Below are positions 1 through 21,925 of a stretch of 64,000 nucleotides of DNA, piece by piece. Position numbers and translations under genes: made by a program. Position 1 is the stretch's first letter, and every line of letters starts with the position of its first letter. The notes beneath the pieces are model-generated. The model was given only the letters and a program-made list of their open reading frames with translations, was not told the DNA's origin and searched no databases. This DNA comes from Ulota crispa (taxonomy: Eukaryota > Streptophyta > Bryopsida > Orthotrichales > Orthotrichaceae). The stretch is taken from NCBI GenBank assembly GCA_963920765.1, contig OY987248.1, positions 17,890,539 to 17,954,538 on the forward strand, written 5' to 3'.

Positions 1-437
1 CCATGCGATAGCAATTTGAAGCCCTAAAACTTGACATAAAAAAAAGTACAATCTTCAATAAGTTACAAGTGTGTGCATTCACATCTAATCTTGATATTCA
101 CAAAATTTACGATGAATCAAGGGCTTAGAGCATTTTGTAAAAATCATCAAATAACAACTACCTACCAAAAAATGAGATTTTGTCATCACATGTTATTTGA
201 TCAAATGTTATAATCTCCCATCTCCCGCGGTGAATTGTTCCCAAAATTTGCAAGCCATTTTCTAAGTAGGTGTTCCACTATTTTCAATGGTCACTTTTTG
301 TGGATCATTTGATTGACTGAGTTACTATGCATCAAAGTTGTTTGTCTCCAAAAACCTTGATTTTGGTGAAAACAACCTAAGCACTCAAGGGTTAAGGACC
401 CAAGAATTTAGAGAATAGCATCAAAAGAATATAAGGA

Positions 438-683
438 CACTACAAGAAAAAGGGCCTTTTTTGACCCAAGATTTTGACTACAAAAAAGACCACAACAACT
501 CAGAGTAAATGACTAGTTAGATGATCACATGTAGTCATAAATAATGTAATTAGTCATGAATGTAGTCATAAATAATTTCATTTATGACTTTTGACTCATA
601 CTAGACCAGTCATTTACTTAGAGTCGTTGTACAATTTTGGTAGTCAAAATCCTTAGTCAAAAAGAGCCCTTTTTCTTGTAGTG
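438..683. mobile_element. CACTA-type MITE with GGA target duplication
   Basis: Starts CACTACAAGAAAAAGGGC and ends with the reverse complement of the same word. The 3-bp duplication GGA lies at 435-437 and 684-686, the size expected for CACTA (En/Spm) elements. The two arms of about 120 bp pair along most of their length, so a transcript would form one long hairpin. It has no coding capacity and would need an autonomous CACTA element to move. Confidence 0.9.
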
Positions 684-1326
684 GGATGACTACCTCAATT
701 AGGAAGTCCTTAGGCATGAATAAGAGCCTCACAAATAGCAAAATGAAGGTTCTTATTACATGTGCAATTTGTGTAGCACCTCCTCAGGAGTTTGCAACTC
801 TAATGCATAATTGGCTTTGGAGTTGCTAGGGTGTGGAAGCATGTGGTTGGGAGAATGCTATATTGTGAGAGGGGATCCATGAGCCATGAGTCATGTGTTT
901 AGATTTTTTGGCAAGATATTAAATTTTATCTATAACTATTTACATAAAGTCTTATTGTGTATCATAAATTTCAATCTCTTGAAAAACTTGCTACTTTTGA
1001 ATTTATCCATTGAGATTGAGCAGGTTCACCTTTTTACGCTCATTGAATAGCCTCATCCTGTGGTTGAGGAGGCTGGTTGCAAAAGGAATGGAAGATTTGC
1101 CAATACAATTCTTAAAGAATAAGTTGCAAGCCAAATTGATAGCAATTAGCTCTTGGACTTTACAAATTTCCTTTGAGTGTTGACAAGAATCACTCTTGTA
1201 CATAAGCCATGAGTTTTCCTATTTGGCTTTGTGACCTAGGACAATAGTTGCTTGTTATGATTGGACACACCTCCACTGTATTGTTACCCTCATTCCGACA
1301 AGATTGAGAATGCCCTTATCAACGTA
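684..1326. other. Intergenic, no gene seen
   Basis: AT-rich sequence between two MITEs. The one small ORF here, near 1003-1203 on the minus strand, has no recognisable motif. Confidence 0.5.
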
Positions 1327-1790
1327 AGGTAGCAACATCCCTCTCTGTGAGTGTCCCCATCAGCGTTGGCGTGTTGGCTACCAATGAGATTCTTTGTCAA
1401 TGATTAATAGATACAAAAAAAAAAAGGTTGTGGGTGACAAAGTGATGATTTTGAGTGTCCCATCTCACATTATTTTAAGAACTCCTCAAGCTAGTATTAA
1501 GAGCATATGAGCACACTAAAGACTTTAGTAAGCACCGTTTTTAACATCTCCTACACACAACTATACATTTTCAATCATTTTGGACTTAAAAAAATCTTTA
1601 TGAATAAATGCTTGCAATTGAAACTTTCAAATTGATGCCATTTTTGGTTCTAAATGCTTGCAATTGAAACTTTCAAATTGATGCCATTTTTGGTTTCCTC
1701 TTCCTAACTTGACAATATTTTTTGCAAAGTTCATCAATTGATTTTCCTACTCAAAAATCCTGAGTTTCACACATACGGGTGTTGCTACCT
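1327..1790. mobile_element. TA-flanked MITE (AGGTAGSA family), copy 1
   Basis: The left end AGGTAGCAACATCCC is matched by GGTGTTGCTACCT at the right end, with TA on both sides, as for Tc1/mariner-type insertions. The interior is homologous to 6642-7058. A 46-bp unit is duplicated in tandem at about 1606-1697; the sister copy has it only once, so that duplication is local and later. Confidence 0.65.
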
Positions 1791-2442
1791 TACTACCAAA
1801 AAGTGAAGCCACCAGAACTGAATTGAAGAAAAAAGTTAAAAACGAACTAAAGCTAAACTTTGCAACGAAAAACTTGGATCATGTGTTGCAGAAATGGTGA
1901 ACAACCCTAATTGGCTCCAATGGGGTTGAAGATTGCACTGCAAACCTGTCAGACTCCCAATCAAGTGTGCATGTACGCATTGACATCAAAGATGGATACT
2001 CCAACAGAGTTCTGAGAGCCTGACTGCGAGATTGGGGCAGCAGCAACAGCAGCACCGCACCGACCATGCACGGTTGTGCTTAGCTTAGAATTAGTTGGTA
2101 CCGCGGCTTTATTAGTACTGCTCCAATCAAGTGAATCACTATGCTGCTTGTAAGGGCAACATGTTCCACCACCCAAACTCGCTATTCAACTGCATCCGTT
2201 TATTCTGTTGCCCTCCTTGAACGTACTCAGCGCAATTGACACTCAAACAAAACCAACAACAAGATATGTCTATGCTCTTGTTAAAAAACTGTCCGTAGCA
2301 AGCTCCTAACGATCACCAACAGATGTCAACTGATGAGTGTGTCCTTGTTCTAAGAAAATTGGTATAAGGAAATATCTTTGCTGCTGAAGAAGACCAACGC
2401 AAGCTTTGGTTCATGATCAAGGTCCTGAAGAATGTACAAGAC

Positions 2443-2474
2443 ACCCTAAACCCTAAACCCTAAATCCTAAACCT
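2443..2474. repeat. Short interstitial telomere-type array (CCCTAAA)
   Basis: About four consecutive units of the plant telomere repeat, the last degenerate. Further single or double units follow near 2500, 2535 and 2643. Such teloboxes are common in plant promoters and leaders, but no gene start is evident beside them. Confidence 0.8.
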
Positions 2475-4718
2475 ATTACCAAAAGGAGCTGTCACTGCTA
2501 AACCCTAAAGCCTAAAGTCCTACACCTACTACTGCTAAACCCTAAAGTTTAGAAACGACCCTGATTCACATCTGTTTATGATCAGGGTCTTGGGGAAGGT
2601 GCAGATCGCGGAAGACTCAGGACCAAAAGGAAGTTACGAGTGCTAAACCCTAAACCTTAAATTCCAGAAAACAACCCTATAGTAAAGTAACAAAGTTGAT
2701 CCAAGCAGCAAACCAAGAGTTTGATCCTCATGGTATTCAAATTAGAAGAATAGTTCTATATGTTGTTTGCATATAACATTGTACCTTTTTAACATTCAAG
2801 CAGTATCCGAAGCATTAAAAAAAATGAAACTCAAGCCCATTTGTGAAACTTATAACTCAATTAGTCTACATGAAATTTTATCAAAATATTACCTTTTTTT
2901 TCTTTCGGTTACTTCATTATTTTTGTAACTTTAGTGGAAGATTCCTAAATGATGCTTTGAATCTCCTAGATAGGCGTATAACCACTTTTAGACATTTATG
3001 TAAAAAGATTAATGTTGAAAACCAAATGTATTTGGAAATAGCAACAAACAATAATAAGGGGCTCCAAATATAAAATCTTGCCTACAAGTTTCTCACCTCA
3101 TAGGATCCCCACTAGTGAATTATTTTTGTTCACTAACATGTGCAACGTCTAAGACACTCCCATGAGTTTATGATTAGGGTTTTGTGCACAAGTTGAGGGT
3201 TTGAGGGTTTGAGACACCCGTGAGGGGTAGCTGTGCAAAAGTGAGTTTCTGAAACTCACTCCTAACATGAAGGAGTGAATTCTAGAGGTGTGTCACCGAG
3301 ATGTTCACTAGTGAATTCACCGATGTGAATTGCAATATGAGTCACCTAAACAAGTTGATGTTTGAAGCCCCTCGTATAACAACTTATAAGCTGGCGTGAA
3401 ATATCAAAAACCAGCCTTGAGAGAACAAACGTACATCAGTATTGACCAATCTAGAAAACTACCCAAAAATCTCGTTAGAGAATGATTCGATTGATGGTTG
3501 TGCAAAATGGTAATTTTGAAATGTCACGAACCTCAGGAAACCAGGAAATTGCACACCCTTGGATGTTGTGTTCAAAAATTGCATTGCAAGCTTTGAGGGC
3601 ACCCACACTCTTGTGTACTAAATGAGATTGAAATGATGTTTTATAGCCTGACCAAAATAATTTCTTTCAATTGTGCCTCCAAATTCAGACTTGTTTGCCC
3701 CGTCCAAGGTAGAAAGTAGTTTTGGGACAAGAGATTCCCATGGCAAAGCACACCCTCATTCTGTCCTCAAAGTGTGGGATTCTCAAGAATAACAATCACC
3801 TTGTCAAGTTGTCTTCTTTCATTTATTCTCAAGATGCTTTTGGATTTGTACACGTGGAGAAAATGAAATCTTCTTAGTCATTTATTCAAGAAATATGTAT
3901 AACTGAATGTTGAATTGATGTAGTAGTGATTGAGCCCCTTCAAAGGCCATGGTGAGGACTTCAAAAACGTTGCTCCAAACACGAAAGCACGGGCACTTCA
4001 TCTTTTACATGGCCATGGTGGGGGGCTCAAAATTGTTGCATGGGCGATTCTTTCACATGGCGAGCCAGATTTGAAGCCCGTGAGATGGCTCACCTACAGC
4101 CTTCAATGAATGAACCGCCTTTTGTATTAGGTGCATCACTACATCCTGTGCACAAGTCACAAAACCCAATGTTAACAAAATTTTAACTGTACCAGAATGC
4201 TAACAATCCCTGCAATATTACTACTCTTTCATCAAAATATTCTTTACCCATCATGAATTGGCTTCTCTTTAGTAGAAGACAAGAAACAAGGAAATTTCAG
4301 ATGTGCAACATGTACTTCTCTTGGAGCAACACGACCATCTCATTTTTTAGTACATGAAACTCCACTCTGATCAATTTAGTCCACCTAGTCTCCAACCCTT
4401 CTGTGTCTATCAAATGATAAATTAATTTGAGATGTATATAGTGCATGACACTCATGACCAACAACTCCTGAATTTGAGCTGCCAGTCTATTGCTCCATCA
4501 AAAAAAACTATCATAAATCCAAGACCACCAAGATAAAGTCTAGGATTTACTCTTTCTATTGGTGATACTGCCTTGTTTGAGCTCATGGATGTATGTCTTG
4601 TGCATTAGTATTTCTTGTTACGGCAATTTAGTTGCTTATAAAAATCATGCATTATGTAAGCAAAAGAGAAAAAATGCAAGAAAAGAAAACAAGATCTTGT
4701 TGAGAAAAACTGTCCACA

Positions 4719-4832
4719 ATGACACGTCCAAATTGACTAAATGTCTGAATTGATAAATAGTTGACAAAAACATGTCCAAATTGACAGAAAAGTGTCCAAA
4801 TCAGCATGACCTAATTGACAAAAAAATGTCCA
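4719..4832. repeat. Degenerate tandem repeat around TGTCCAAATTGACA
   Basis: The word GTCCAAATTGAC and close variants recur about five times at irregular spacing of 20-30 bases. No function can be assigned. Confidence 0.6.
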
Positions 4833-5249
4833 AATTGACACTGCTCCCTTGTAGTGGAAGAAGCTCATACCCTTGATGGTGTCGACGAATTAGTGTGTCG
4901 CTATTTATTCCGAGCCACAGCCTGTACTACAGTACATGAGGAAATGCATCTCACATAACCCTCAATAGACCTCCAACAGCTACTCTACCTCCAAATACGG
5001 CTGCTGCCAGGATGGGGTCTTTGAGTCCACCTGCACCATTCGCAATTCAAAAAACCAAAGGCCAGTCAAAACTGAAACATAAAATATTATCCCACTTCAC
5101 GTGCGTCAAATGCCTGCAACATGAAGCAGAGCACTCATGGAATGCAGAATTGCATTGAAACCAGCGGGTCCCAACAATAGAAAATTCAGCAGCAGAGTGT
5201 TACCTCTGGTGAACAATTGCTTGACGACCATAATTGGTTACAATGTCTT

Positions 5250-5462
5250 CTAAGCAGCAACATGCTGATTACTCGTAATACCAGCAGCTTCACAATCTAG
5301 AAGTGGACAGTAAAATCCTCCTCTTGAAAAGCTGATGACATCCTTAGTGAATTTTGTTTTGAAGAGTTTCAAGGTCGCCGTCTCCAAGCCATAAAACATT
5401 GATTGCATAATACCAGTGATACCAGTAGTAATAATACCAAATGCAACGATTTGCCATGTTTT
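5250..5462 (-). pseudogene. Exon-like open frame of unknown identity
   Basis: Minus-strand frame of 70 codons preceded by an AG acceptor-like site at 5463-5464. It starts KTWQIVAFGIITTG, contains FTKDVISFSRGGFYCPLLD and ends at a TAG at 5250-5252. It lacks a start codon, so it could only be an exon. Lower down on the same strand there are further open stretches, including GLKDPILAAAVFGGRVAVGG near 4965-5035. I recognise no family, and an open frame of this length can arise by chance. Confidence 0.22.
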
Positions 5463-6130
5463 CTATCACCATGAAGCTTTGAATACTCTTGCAAACTTCA
5501 GAAGTTAATGTGATAGAAAATCAGGTACGTGTTGCATCACTACAATGTTTTTTTTTGTCTTGGGGACGTCCTCCTTGGACCTCTATCAAACAAAACTCAC
5601 TAAGGATATAGCTACCATCAGCTGTCTAAGAAGTTTTTCTTCTGTTTCGCTTTTTTCTGCTTTTCACTTTGAGCAATCTCGATGCTATTTGCAGTATTCT
5701 AAAAACCTCCAAAAACAAAAGTCAACTTTCTATGGAACATCAAGGAAAAGAACATTCTGCTGGCTCGCTGCAACACCCAACAAGAACTTCAGCTGTATAA
5801 AAATCAGTCTACTCGGCCAAGCTTTTGACAAAAGCAGCGAGCGATTCAGGCATTTCTCTGGATGAGAGCAAAACCTGAATTGCTGCTAGACCCTTAATCC
5901 CAAATTTCCAAAAACAGCCCTAAATCACAGGACCAAAAGGGGCCGCTGCTGCTGCTAAATCCCAAAACCTAAAACCCTAAATCGCACTATGAATTTCAGC
6001 TGCATATCTTACAAGACCAATATGAATATTAGAGATTTTCTTGTAAGGTCTAGTATTCCTCTACAAGCATCCAAGTTAGCACTTGAGCATGATTCCTAAC
6101 ACCAGACTGCTTTGATCACATCTGTAAGTT

Positions 6131-6154
6131 TGGGGTTTTAGGGTTTAGGGTTTA
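6131..6154. repeat. Short TTTAGGG telomere-type motif cluster
   Basis: GGGGTTTTAGGGTTTAGGG followed by TTTAG, in the opposite orientation to the array at 2443-2474. A looser copy occurs at about 6343-6360 and another at 7641-7653. Confidence 0.75.
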
Positions 6155-6641
6155 GCAACACCATTGTACGAACAGTGCGACTTCAGTACCGCTCCTTAGT
6201 CTCTCAGTTGCTAGAGTCTCAGTTGCCATCGATCATTACCCAACTCTTCGAATGCAATCCAATCACACTAATCATTTGAAAAACTGTGAGCCTAATTGAG
6301 TTTTTAGCTAAAATACCAAAATCTCTGAATATCGGGGTTAGATTGGGGTTTAGGATTTAGATGAAAACAACGGTTGCTGGGTATTATGAGATCAAGTCAT
6401 GGCATTCATCAAGTTGCCGACAAGACGTATTCCTCGATATTGATAAGATTAGGAGAAGAGTTGCAGCAATTGTTTCAAACCCTACCCTTGCATGTGAGGC
6501 TACCATCCTACATTGTACTCAGCAATCAATCCTCACTAGTAGAAATACTGTCAGTCAGCGTAGACTAAGTTTTAAGACCCACACTTGGGTTGACCGAATG
6601 TGGGGCTTTATATATCGACTGATGCCTTTTTACAACCTATA

Positions 6642-7058
6642 AGGTATGAGCACCCTCACTGTTAGTGCCTCAATTAATTCCTCATTCCCCACACCTACTT
6701 TAGTGTTGTCAGTGACTAACTGACGATTAAAAGAAAAATTGGTTATGGGTGTCAAAGTGATGATTTTGCGTGATTGGCATAATGGTTTTGAGTGCCCCAT
6801 CCCACTATTTAAGAACTCCTCAAGTTAGTATTATGAGCGTATGAGCACATTAAAGACATCTCCTACAAACAATTATACATTTTTAGTGATTTTGGAATTT
6901 GAAAAATCTTTATGAACAAATGCTAACAATTAAAACTTTCAAATTGATGCCAATATTTTAGATTCCCTCTTCCTAACTTACCACTAATTTTTTCAAAGTT
7001 CATCAACTGATTCTCCTACCCAAAAACCTGCGTTTCACGCTTATGGGTACTCCTACAT
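6642..7058. mobile_element. TA-flanked MITE (AGGTAGSA family), copy 2
   Basis: The left end AGGTATGAGCACCC and right end GGGTACTCCTACAT are imperfect inverted repeats with TA on either side. The interior aligns with 1327-1790 for most of its length. No coding capacity. Confidence 0.6.
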
Positions 7059-7060
7059 TA

Positions 7061-7941
7061 ATAGGTGCAGCCTGAGAGCCTCAACCAAGAATGCAAAGCT
7101 ACGATCTGTATGCTCTGGCATTTTACTTTCAAATTTGCATACATAATCCATGGAAACTTGGTAACTATTGTCCAATTTCGTTTCAGAATTTAGAGTGGCA
7201 GAGAAAAGGTTGTAGGATCTATATTGGAGCCAGAGCGTGATTGCAGGTGAGCGGCTCTTCATCAAGGCGAGCAGAGAGTGTGGATTTTGTTTCTTCCAAG
7301 TCTGCTGGTGCCGTTAATTAATGGTGTTCCACTTTGATGGGTGCAGACGCGTAAGTATAGGGCAATACCTGAGGAGGAGGGCATTGTGGGAAAAAAAGTG
7401 CTAACAAGGAGGATGGAGCCTGAAGAGAAGGCGCTTTTTTTCTTGCCATGTCCGACGACAAAGGCGTTGCCCGATGTAAATCATGAACAAGAAAGGATGA
7501 AAATTTGAAGATGAAAGTTGAGGTCTAATGCCCAATTACGCAAGAAGACCCGCAGAATCAAGCATTACGCTGCAGCATCCAAGGAACTGAACGGCAAGTT
7601 TCCTGGGAGTGGTTTAAGCAAGACAAGGATCTGAAGCAAAGGTTTAGGGTTTACGAACTTTGCTTTCTCGAGAATGGCTCGTGATGGTGGCTGTGCTCAC
7701 GAACGCTCTGCCCTTTTGCAAGTGGGAATCCCAATCAGAATGCTATTGGGACTTTGCAGTTCACACCATGCCCCAAGTTTTAATTCATTGCATTTTGTTT
7801 ATATGGCAGCATTTTTAGGAAGTTTTGGCCACAAAGAGGCGGGACTTAACTCAAGGTTTGAGTCAAGTATGTTGCTCAACTCAATTTTCAGCCCAAATCT
7901 AATCAATATTTTTGTATGAAATGTTCATGATTTTTTTTTTG
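7061..7941. other. Intergenic, no gene seen
   Basis: Slightly GC-richer than average and containing a telomere-type motif at about 7641. Open frames on both strands (for example 7674-7919 plus) show no recognisable domain. Confidence 0.4.
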
Positions 7942-8332
7942 AGGTTAGTCACACCTTCTTTACTCCATCCTCAATCTTTAAAGAATGGGATTGTGATAGT
8001 CTTTTCTTGATATTTAAAGACCCCATTCTATGAAGATTGAGAAGTTTTTCTCTTCACCTTTGGAGGAGAAGAATGGGATGAAGAAATCTTTGCACGCTAG
8101 CTTTTCACCCCCGCTTTGTCTTGTTTTCACCCTTGCTAGTTTCTTTTCACAAATTGCATTTTCATTTTTAGAAGTTTCTCCTCTTATTTTAACCATTCTC
8201 TATTTTCCACCACTCACAAAAGGAGAATCACACCTTCTTCCATGAAGAAGTGCTCCCATTGATTCCCATTTTCAATTTGCCTTTCCTCATTCTTTATAAA
8301 AGTTTCATTTGTAGAGAAGGTGTGACTACCCC
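7942..8332. mobile_element. Probable MITE with GTAGTCACACCTTCT ends
   Basis: The left end TTAGTCACACCTTCT is the inverted complement of the right end AGAAGGTGTGACTACC. A third, internal copy of the end word lies near 8225. The interior is rich in short inverted stretches. No clear target duplication was seen, so the boundaries are approximate. Confidence 0.45.
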
Positions 8333-8897
8333 TAATGTTTAATTTTGACCTTAATAACCCAAGAAAAATGAAATCTTGCAATGAGATGGGACGTGCAGAG
8401 ATGGGATGCGTGAGATGTGTGAGATGTGATCATGTGAGAAATAAATTGAATTGCGCTTACAAGTTGCGCTACAATCCATGTCCCCCAACATGATTTTGCC
8501 CTAATTGTGAATGGAAGGAGGAACTTACGATTTCCCAATTTTTCATTATGAGGGCTTTTAAAGTTAGAATTGATTTTTACCACCAAAGAGTCTCTAATTA
8601 TGGTAGAACAAACTTTGTTGCGGAAGCAAAATTGCGCTAACATTCCAAACCTTGGAACAGTCATATGCCTTTGTCAAAGTTTGGCATGTTGAATGCCCCT
8701 CACTCTTGAAGGTCTCGATCGCCACTACCCACTTGCAGGTTTTGGCAGCAGTTTCTCTCACCAAAAGGTAAACATTAAAATTGGATATCACCAAGCTTTT
8801 ATCACTTCGTAAGCAGTAGGTTTTCCTTGATGAAATTTGCATGCCAAACAATGTATACAACAAACTAGTATACACTATTACAAATTTGTTTACTGTT

Positions 8898-9204
8898 GGG
8901 AAAATTTGATGGATACCCCTGAAGTTTGTGGTACTTGTCGAGATACTCCTAATTTTTCAGAAATTGCACAAATACCCTTGGATCATAAATTTTAGGTAAT
9001 TTTTTTTGTGTATGCCATTTCCTTCCTCCTTTGTGAGCACGTTCCTTCTTTTCCATAATGCATGTGCACACAAGGAGAAAGAAGTGGCATACACAACAAC
9101 AAAATTGCCTAAAGTTTATGTTCAAGGTATTGGTGCAATTTCTGAAAAATCAAGGATATCCAAACAAATACCTCAAACAACAAGGGAATCCATCAAATTT
9201 TCCC
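8898..9204. mobile_element. MITE of the GGGAAAATTT family
   Basis: GGGAAAATTTGATGGATACC at the left is mirrored by GGAATCCATCAAATTTTCCC at the right. The subterminal block around CAGAAATTGCACAAAT also appears inverted inside. A second family member sits in SCPL intron 3 (18211-18781). Confidence 0.7.
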
Positions 9205-9820
9205 ACAAAATTGTTATGTCCATGTTTTCCAATTCTTGGCCACCATGTAAGTTTGCTCTAATTCAAACATTCAAGAGGATAGTATTGTATAGCAGCAACA
9301 GTGTTATTTTTCTTGGCAAAACTCTGACAAATTTTGGCAACTGTAGTTCCTTCCCTCTAAATATTATCCAATGTGAGAAAAACAACGCAACGATTGGGGA
9401 AAACCAACGGTTAGTGTAGTGGCGGCCGGTTAAAATTGCAAAAAACCCAATTGAAACTTGAAACTACCGGTTAAAAAATCGATCTATTTTTTCAAAAAGT
9501 TTAAAAATAGTATGTTTACAGTAAAAATTTAGAAATTTTACAAAAAAATACCAGTGCATGTTAGTGTAAATCCGGTTGAAACTGGAAAATACCAGATTTC
9601 AGCCGGTGAAGCTCAAATCTCTCCCGAACACTGGAACAACGCACAGCTCACTGTCACTCACAAAAAAAGCTGAGCAGCAGGTGCAGAAAGGCGAGCACAA
9701 GAGCGTGGAGATCTGAGACATCCCATAGCCAAGATATCTTTTGTTATTTATAATTTTATGAATGCCTCAAAAGGGAGATAACTACAAAACACCGGAGCAG
9801 CAATGAACATGAAATAGGCT
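9205..9820. other. Region downstream of the SCPL gene
   Basis: No gene seen. The part next to 9820 should contain the 3' untranslated region of the SCPL gene. On the minus strand it is AT-rich with AATAAA-like words, but I cannot place a cleavage site. Confidence 0.35.
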
Positions 9821-20065
<10,245 letters not shown>

Positions 20066-20339
20066 CTTGTCAGTGGGCTAGAATTCTAACAATAACAACT
20101 GACAAGAAAAAAACTATGTACAAACTGAATTGATTCTCCACCACAACAAATGCCTGACTACAGTCGATCATATTCATTGTGCCTGCATGTCTCGAGCTTT
20201 ATCTTAGAACAAGAGTGTCTGCATTAAGTAGGCACGGGCTACTTGTCAACCTGCACCAACCCCTGGAATGTCCACTTCATTGCGTAAAGCAGAGATCAAA
20301 CATTCAGTAGCTGGTCAACAAGCACCAAACACGATCTAA

Positions 20340-20460
20340 AGTAATTTGGGAAAAAAAATGCAATTTTGAGACTTCTGGGTTTCATGTTTTTGAAAGTTCA
20401 CGAGCATAAAATGATTAAAATTCAAAAGTCTCAAAATTGCATTTTTTTCCCAAATTACTA
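20340..20460. mobile_element. Short hairpin MITE upstream of the SCPL gene
   Basis: AATTTGGGAAAAAAAATGCA and TTTTGAGACTTCT at the left are mirrored by AAGTCTCAAAATTGCATTTT and TTCCCAAATTA at the right. About 120 bp, nearly all paired. It lies about 280 bp upstream of the SCPL start codon. Confidence 0.65.
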
Positions 20461-20508
20461 ATTATCTATTGCTTCAGCAATAAAGTTCAAGGAAATGGTG
20501 ATTCACAC

Positions 20509-20887
20509 CATGGTTATTACTCTACGCAAGATTTGGCTCTCGGATAGCATAGGTGGACAGATGGCACGGACAAAATGTGTCCATTTACTCTTGCTGTTTA
20601 GGACATTTTATGGTTTTTGACCTAAAATTGGAAAAAACAAATTTCTATTTTTTTTCTTTTACTCTGTGATGTGGTTTTAAATTCACATTGGGACTTCATG
20701 TAGATAACAATGAGTGTCACAAACATGTACAAAACAAGATTTTGTTATCATTCTTTTATCATTCTTTGAAGTTAAATAACTTAACTATGAGTTGACTACA
20801 TTGAACAAACATGAGCTCTATTGGACATTGCGGACAAATTGGCAAGCAAATGGACGGATGGACGGACGGTTCAATGTGACAACCATG
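20509..20887 (+). mobile_element. hAT-like MITE, copy 4, with exact 8-bp target duplication
   Basis: Ends CATGGTTATTAC and GTGACAACCATG, flanked by the exact octamer ATTCACAC at 20501-20508 and 20888-20895. This copy fixes the superfamily as hAT-like by duplication size. Noncoding and homologous to the three intronic copies. It lies upstream of the SCPL start. Confidence 0.82.
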
Positions 20888-21554
20888 ATTCACACTGTAG
20901 GCGCCCGGCCCTTTCCAGATGTTTTCTAGCCGTAAGGGCTTGGCATTGTAACGGTACAGGAAAAGTTTGCAACACACAATTATTACTACCACGAAGTCAT
21001 GAGCATGTGCAGTTCTAGGTAGATGTCTTATTCCATGGGTGTCTTTTTAAATTGTTTCTTTTTTCTTACGAAACTGGTTGCGCTGAGCGAGTGTGTGATT
21101 GAGTACGTGGAGAGCTTGGATTTTCTCCATCACTCAAGTCTAAGCTTAGATAGTCAAACAGAGAACTCATCATTTTGTACAAGTTTCCGGATCGGGTCAC
21201 CATAGCTGAATATAAATGTCCATTATTTCATGCAAGCCCACCTGCAGTTAGATACGGCAGATCGAAATCAAAGATTGATAACGTGCACACTATTATAGTA
21301 GATTAGTAGTGTAGTGCAAAATTGCGGCACTTGTATGTTTAGTATAGTACATCAAATTTTTGTACAATATAGTACAGTTTTGTACTACCTGCAGTGTTCA
21401 AGGGACAAGATGTATTCAAGTTTGAGGAATTGTGGAAACTGGAAAGGTCGTAATCGTGTACGAATATATGGTCGACCCTGCACTGCAGTGGTCCTAGCTA
21501 GAGATGGGGACGTTGCTCTTTTCTTCTTTTTCTTCTTCTGTCTGTATTTCAGAG

Positions 21555-21790
21555 GGAGCGTATATAAATCCCCGTGATGCTCACGGGGAATTATAGTGGT
21601 TCTTGTGTGAGGTCCAACTTTTTCTTGTGTAAATTTTTCCTTAGTCTCAATTTTTTCTGTGTTGAAATATGAAAAATTTAACATGGAAAAAGTTGAGACT
21701 AAGGGAAGATTTACACAAGAAAAAGTCGGACCTCACAAAGGAACCACTATAATTCCCCCATGAGCATCATGGGGGATTTATATGCGCTCC
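21555..21790. mobile_element. Long-hairpin MITE with GGAGCG ends
   Basis: Arms of about 105 bp pair almost throughout (GGAGCGTATATAAATCCCC with GGGGGATTTATATGCGCTCC; GAGGTCCAACTTTTTC with GAAAAAGTCGGACCTC). There is a second small hairpin in each arm around GTGATGCTCAC. No clear target duplication. Confidence 0.75.
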
Positions 21791-21825
21791 TTGTGTTTGA
21801 GTATTTTCCTATCAATGCCATATTC

Positions 21826-21919
21826 ATTAAATTGGGAATTTTGTAACATTTTGGGTTTAAGGTGACCACCTTATACCAAAGGTAAAGTACATTTTGAGAA
21901 TCTGGTTTTCCCAATTTAA
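21826..21919. mobile_element. Small MITE with TTAAATTGGG ends
   Basis: ATTAAATTGGGAA at the left and TTTTCCCAATTTAA at the right are inverted. About 95 bp. The inner words AAGGTGACCACCTT form a short palindrome. It belongs to the AATTGGGAAA terminus type. Confidence 0.5.
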
Positions 21920-21925
21920 CCCTGA

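Larger units (their letters stand above)
1793..6641. other. Intergenic with telomere-like motifs and doubtful exon remnants
   Basis: No gene can be assigned with confidence. The stretch holds short CCCTAAA/TTTAGGG-type motifs (several between 2443 and 2660, about 5940-5985, 6131-6154 and 6343-6360), a small tandem repeat near 4720-4832 and an exon-like minus-strand frame at 5250-5462. These are listed separately. Confidence 0.5.

Noticed and set aside
1879-2176. Overlapping minus-strand frames with a Leu-rich start
   Set aside because: No conserved motif, conflicting frames over the same bases and no splice context.
21385-21684. 99-residue minus-strand frame
   Set aside because: It runs through one arm of the long-hairpin MITE at 21555-21790 and an AAAGAAGAAA-type run. 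Composition, not coding.
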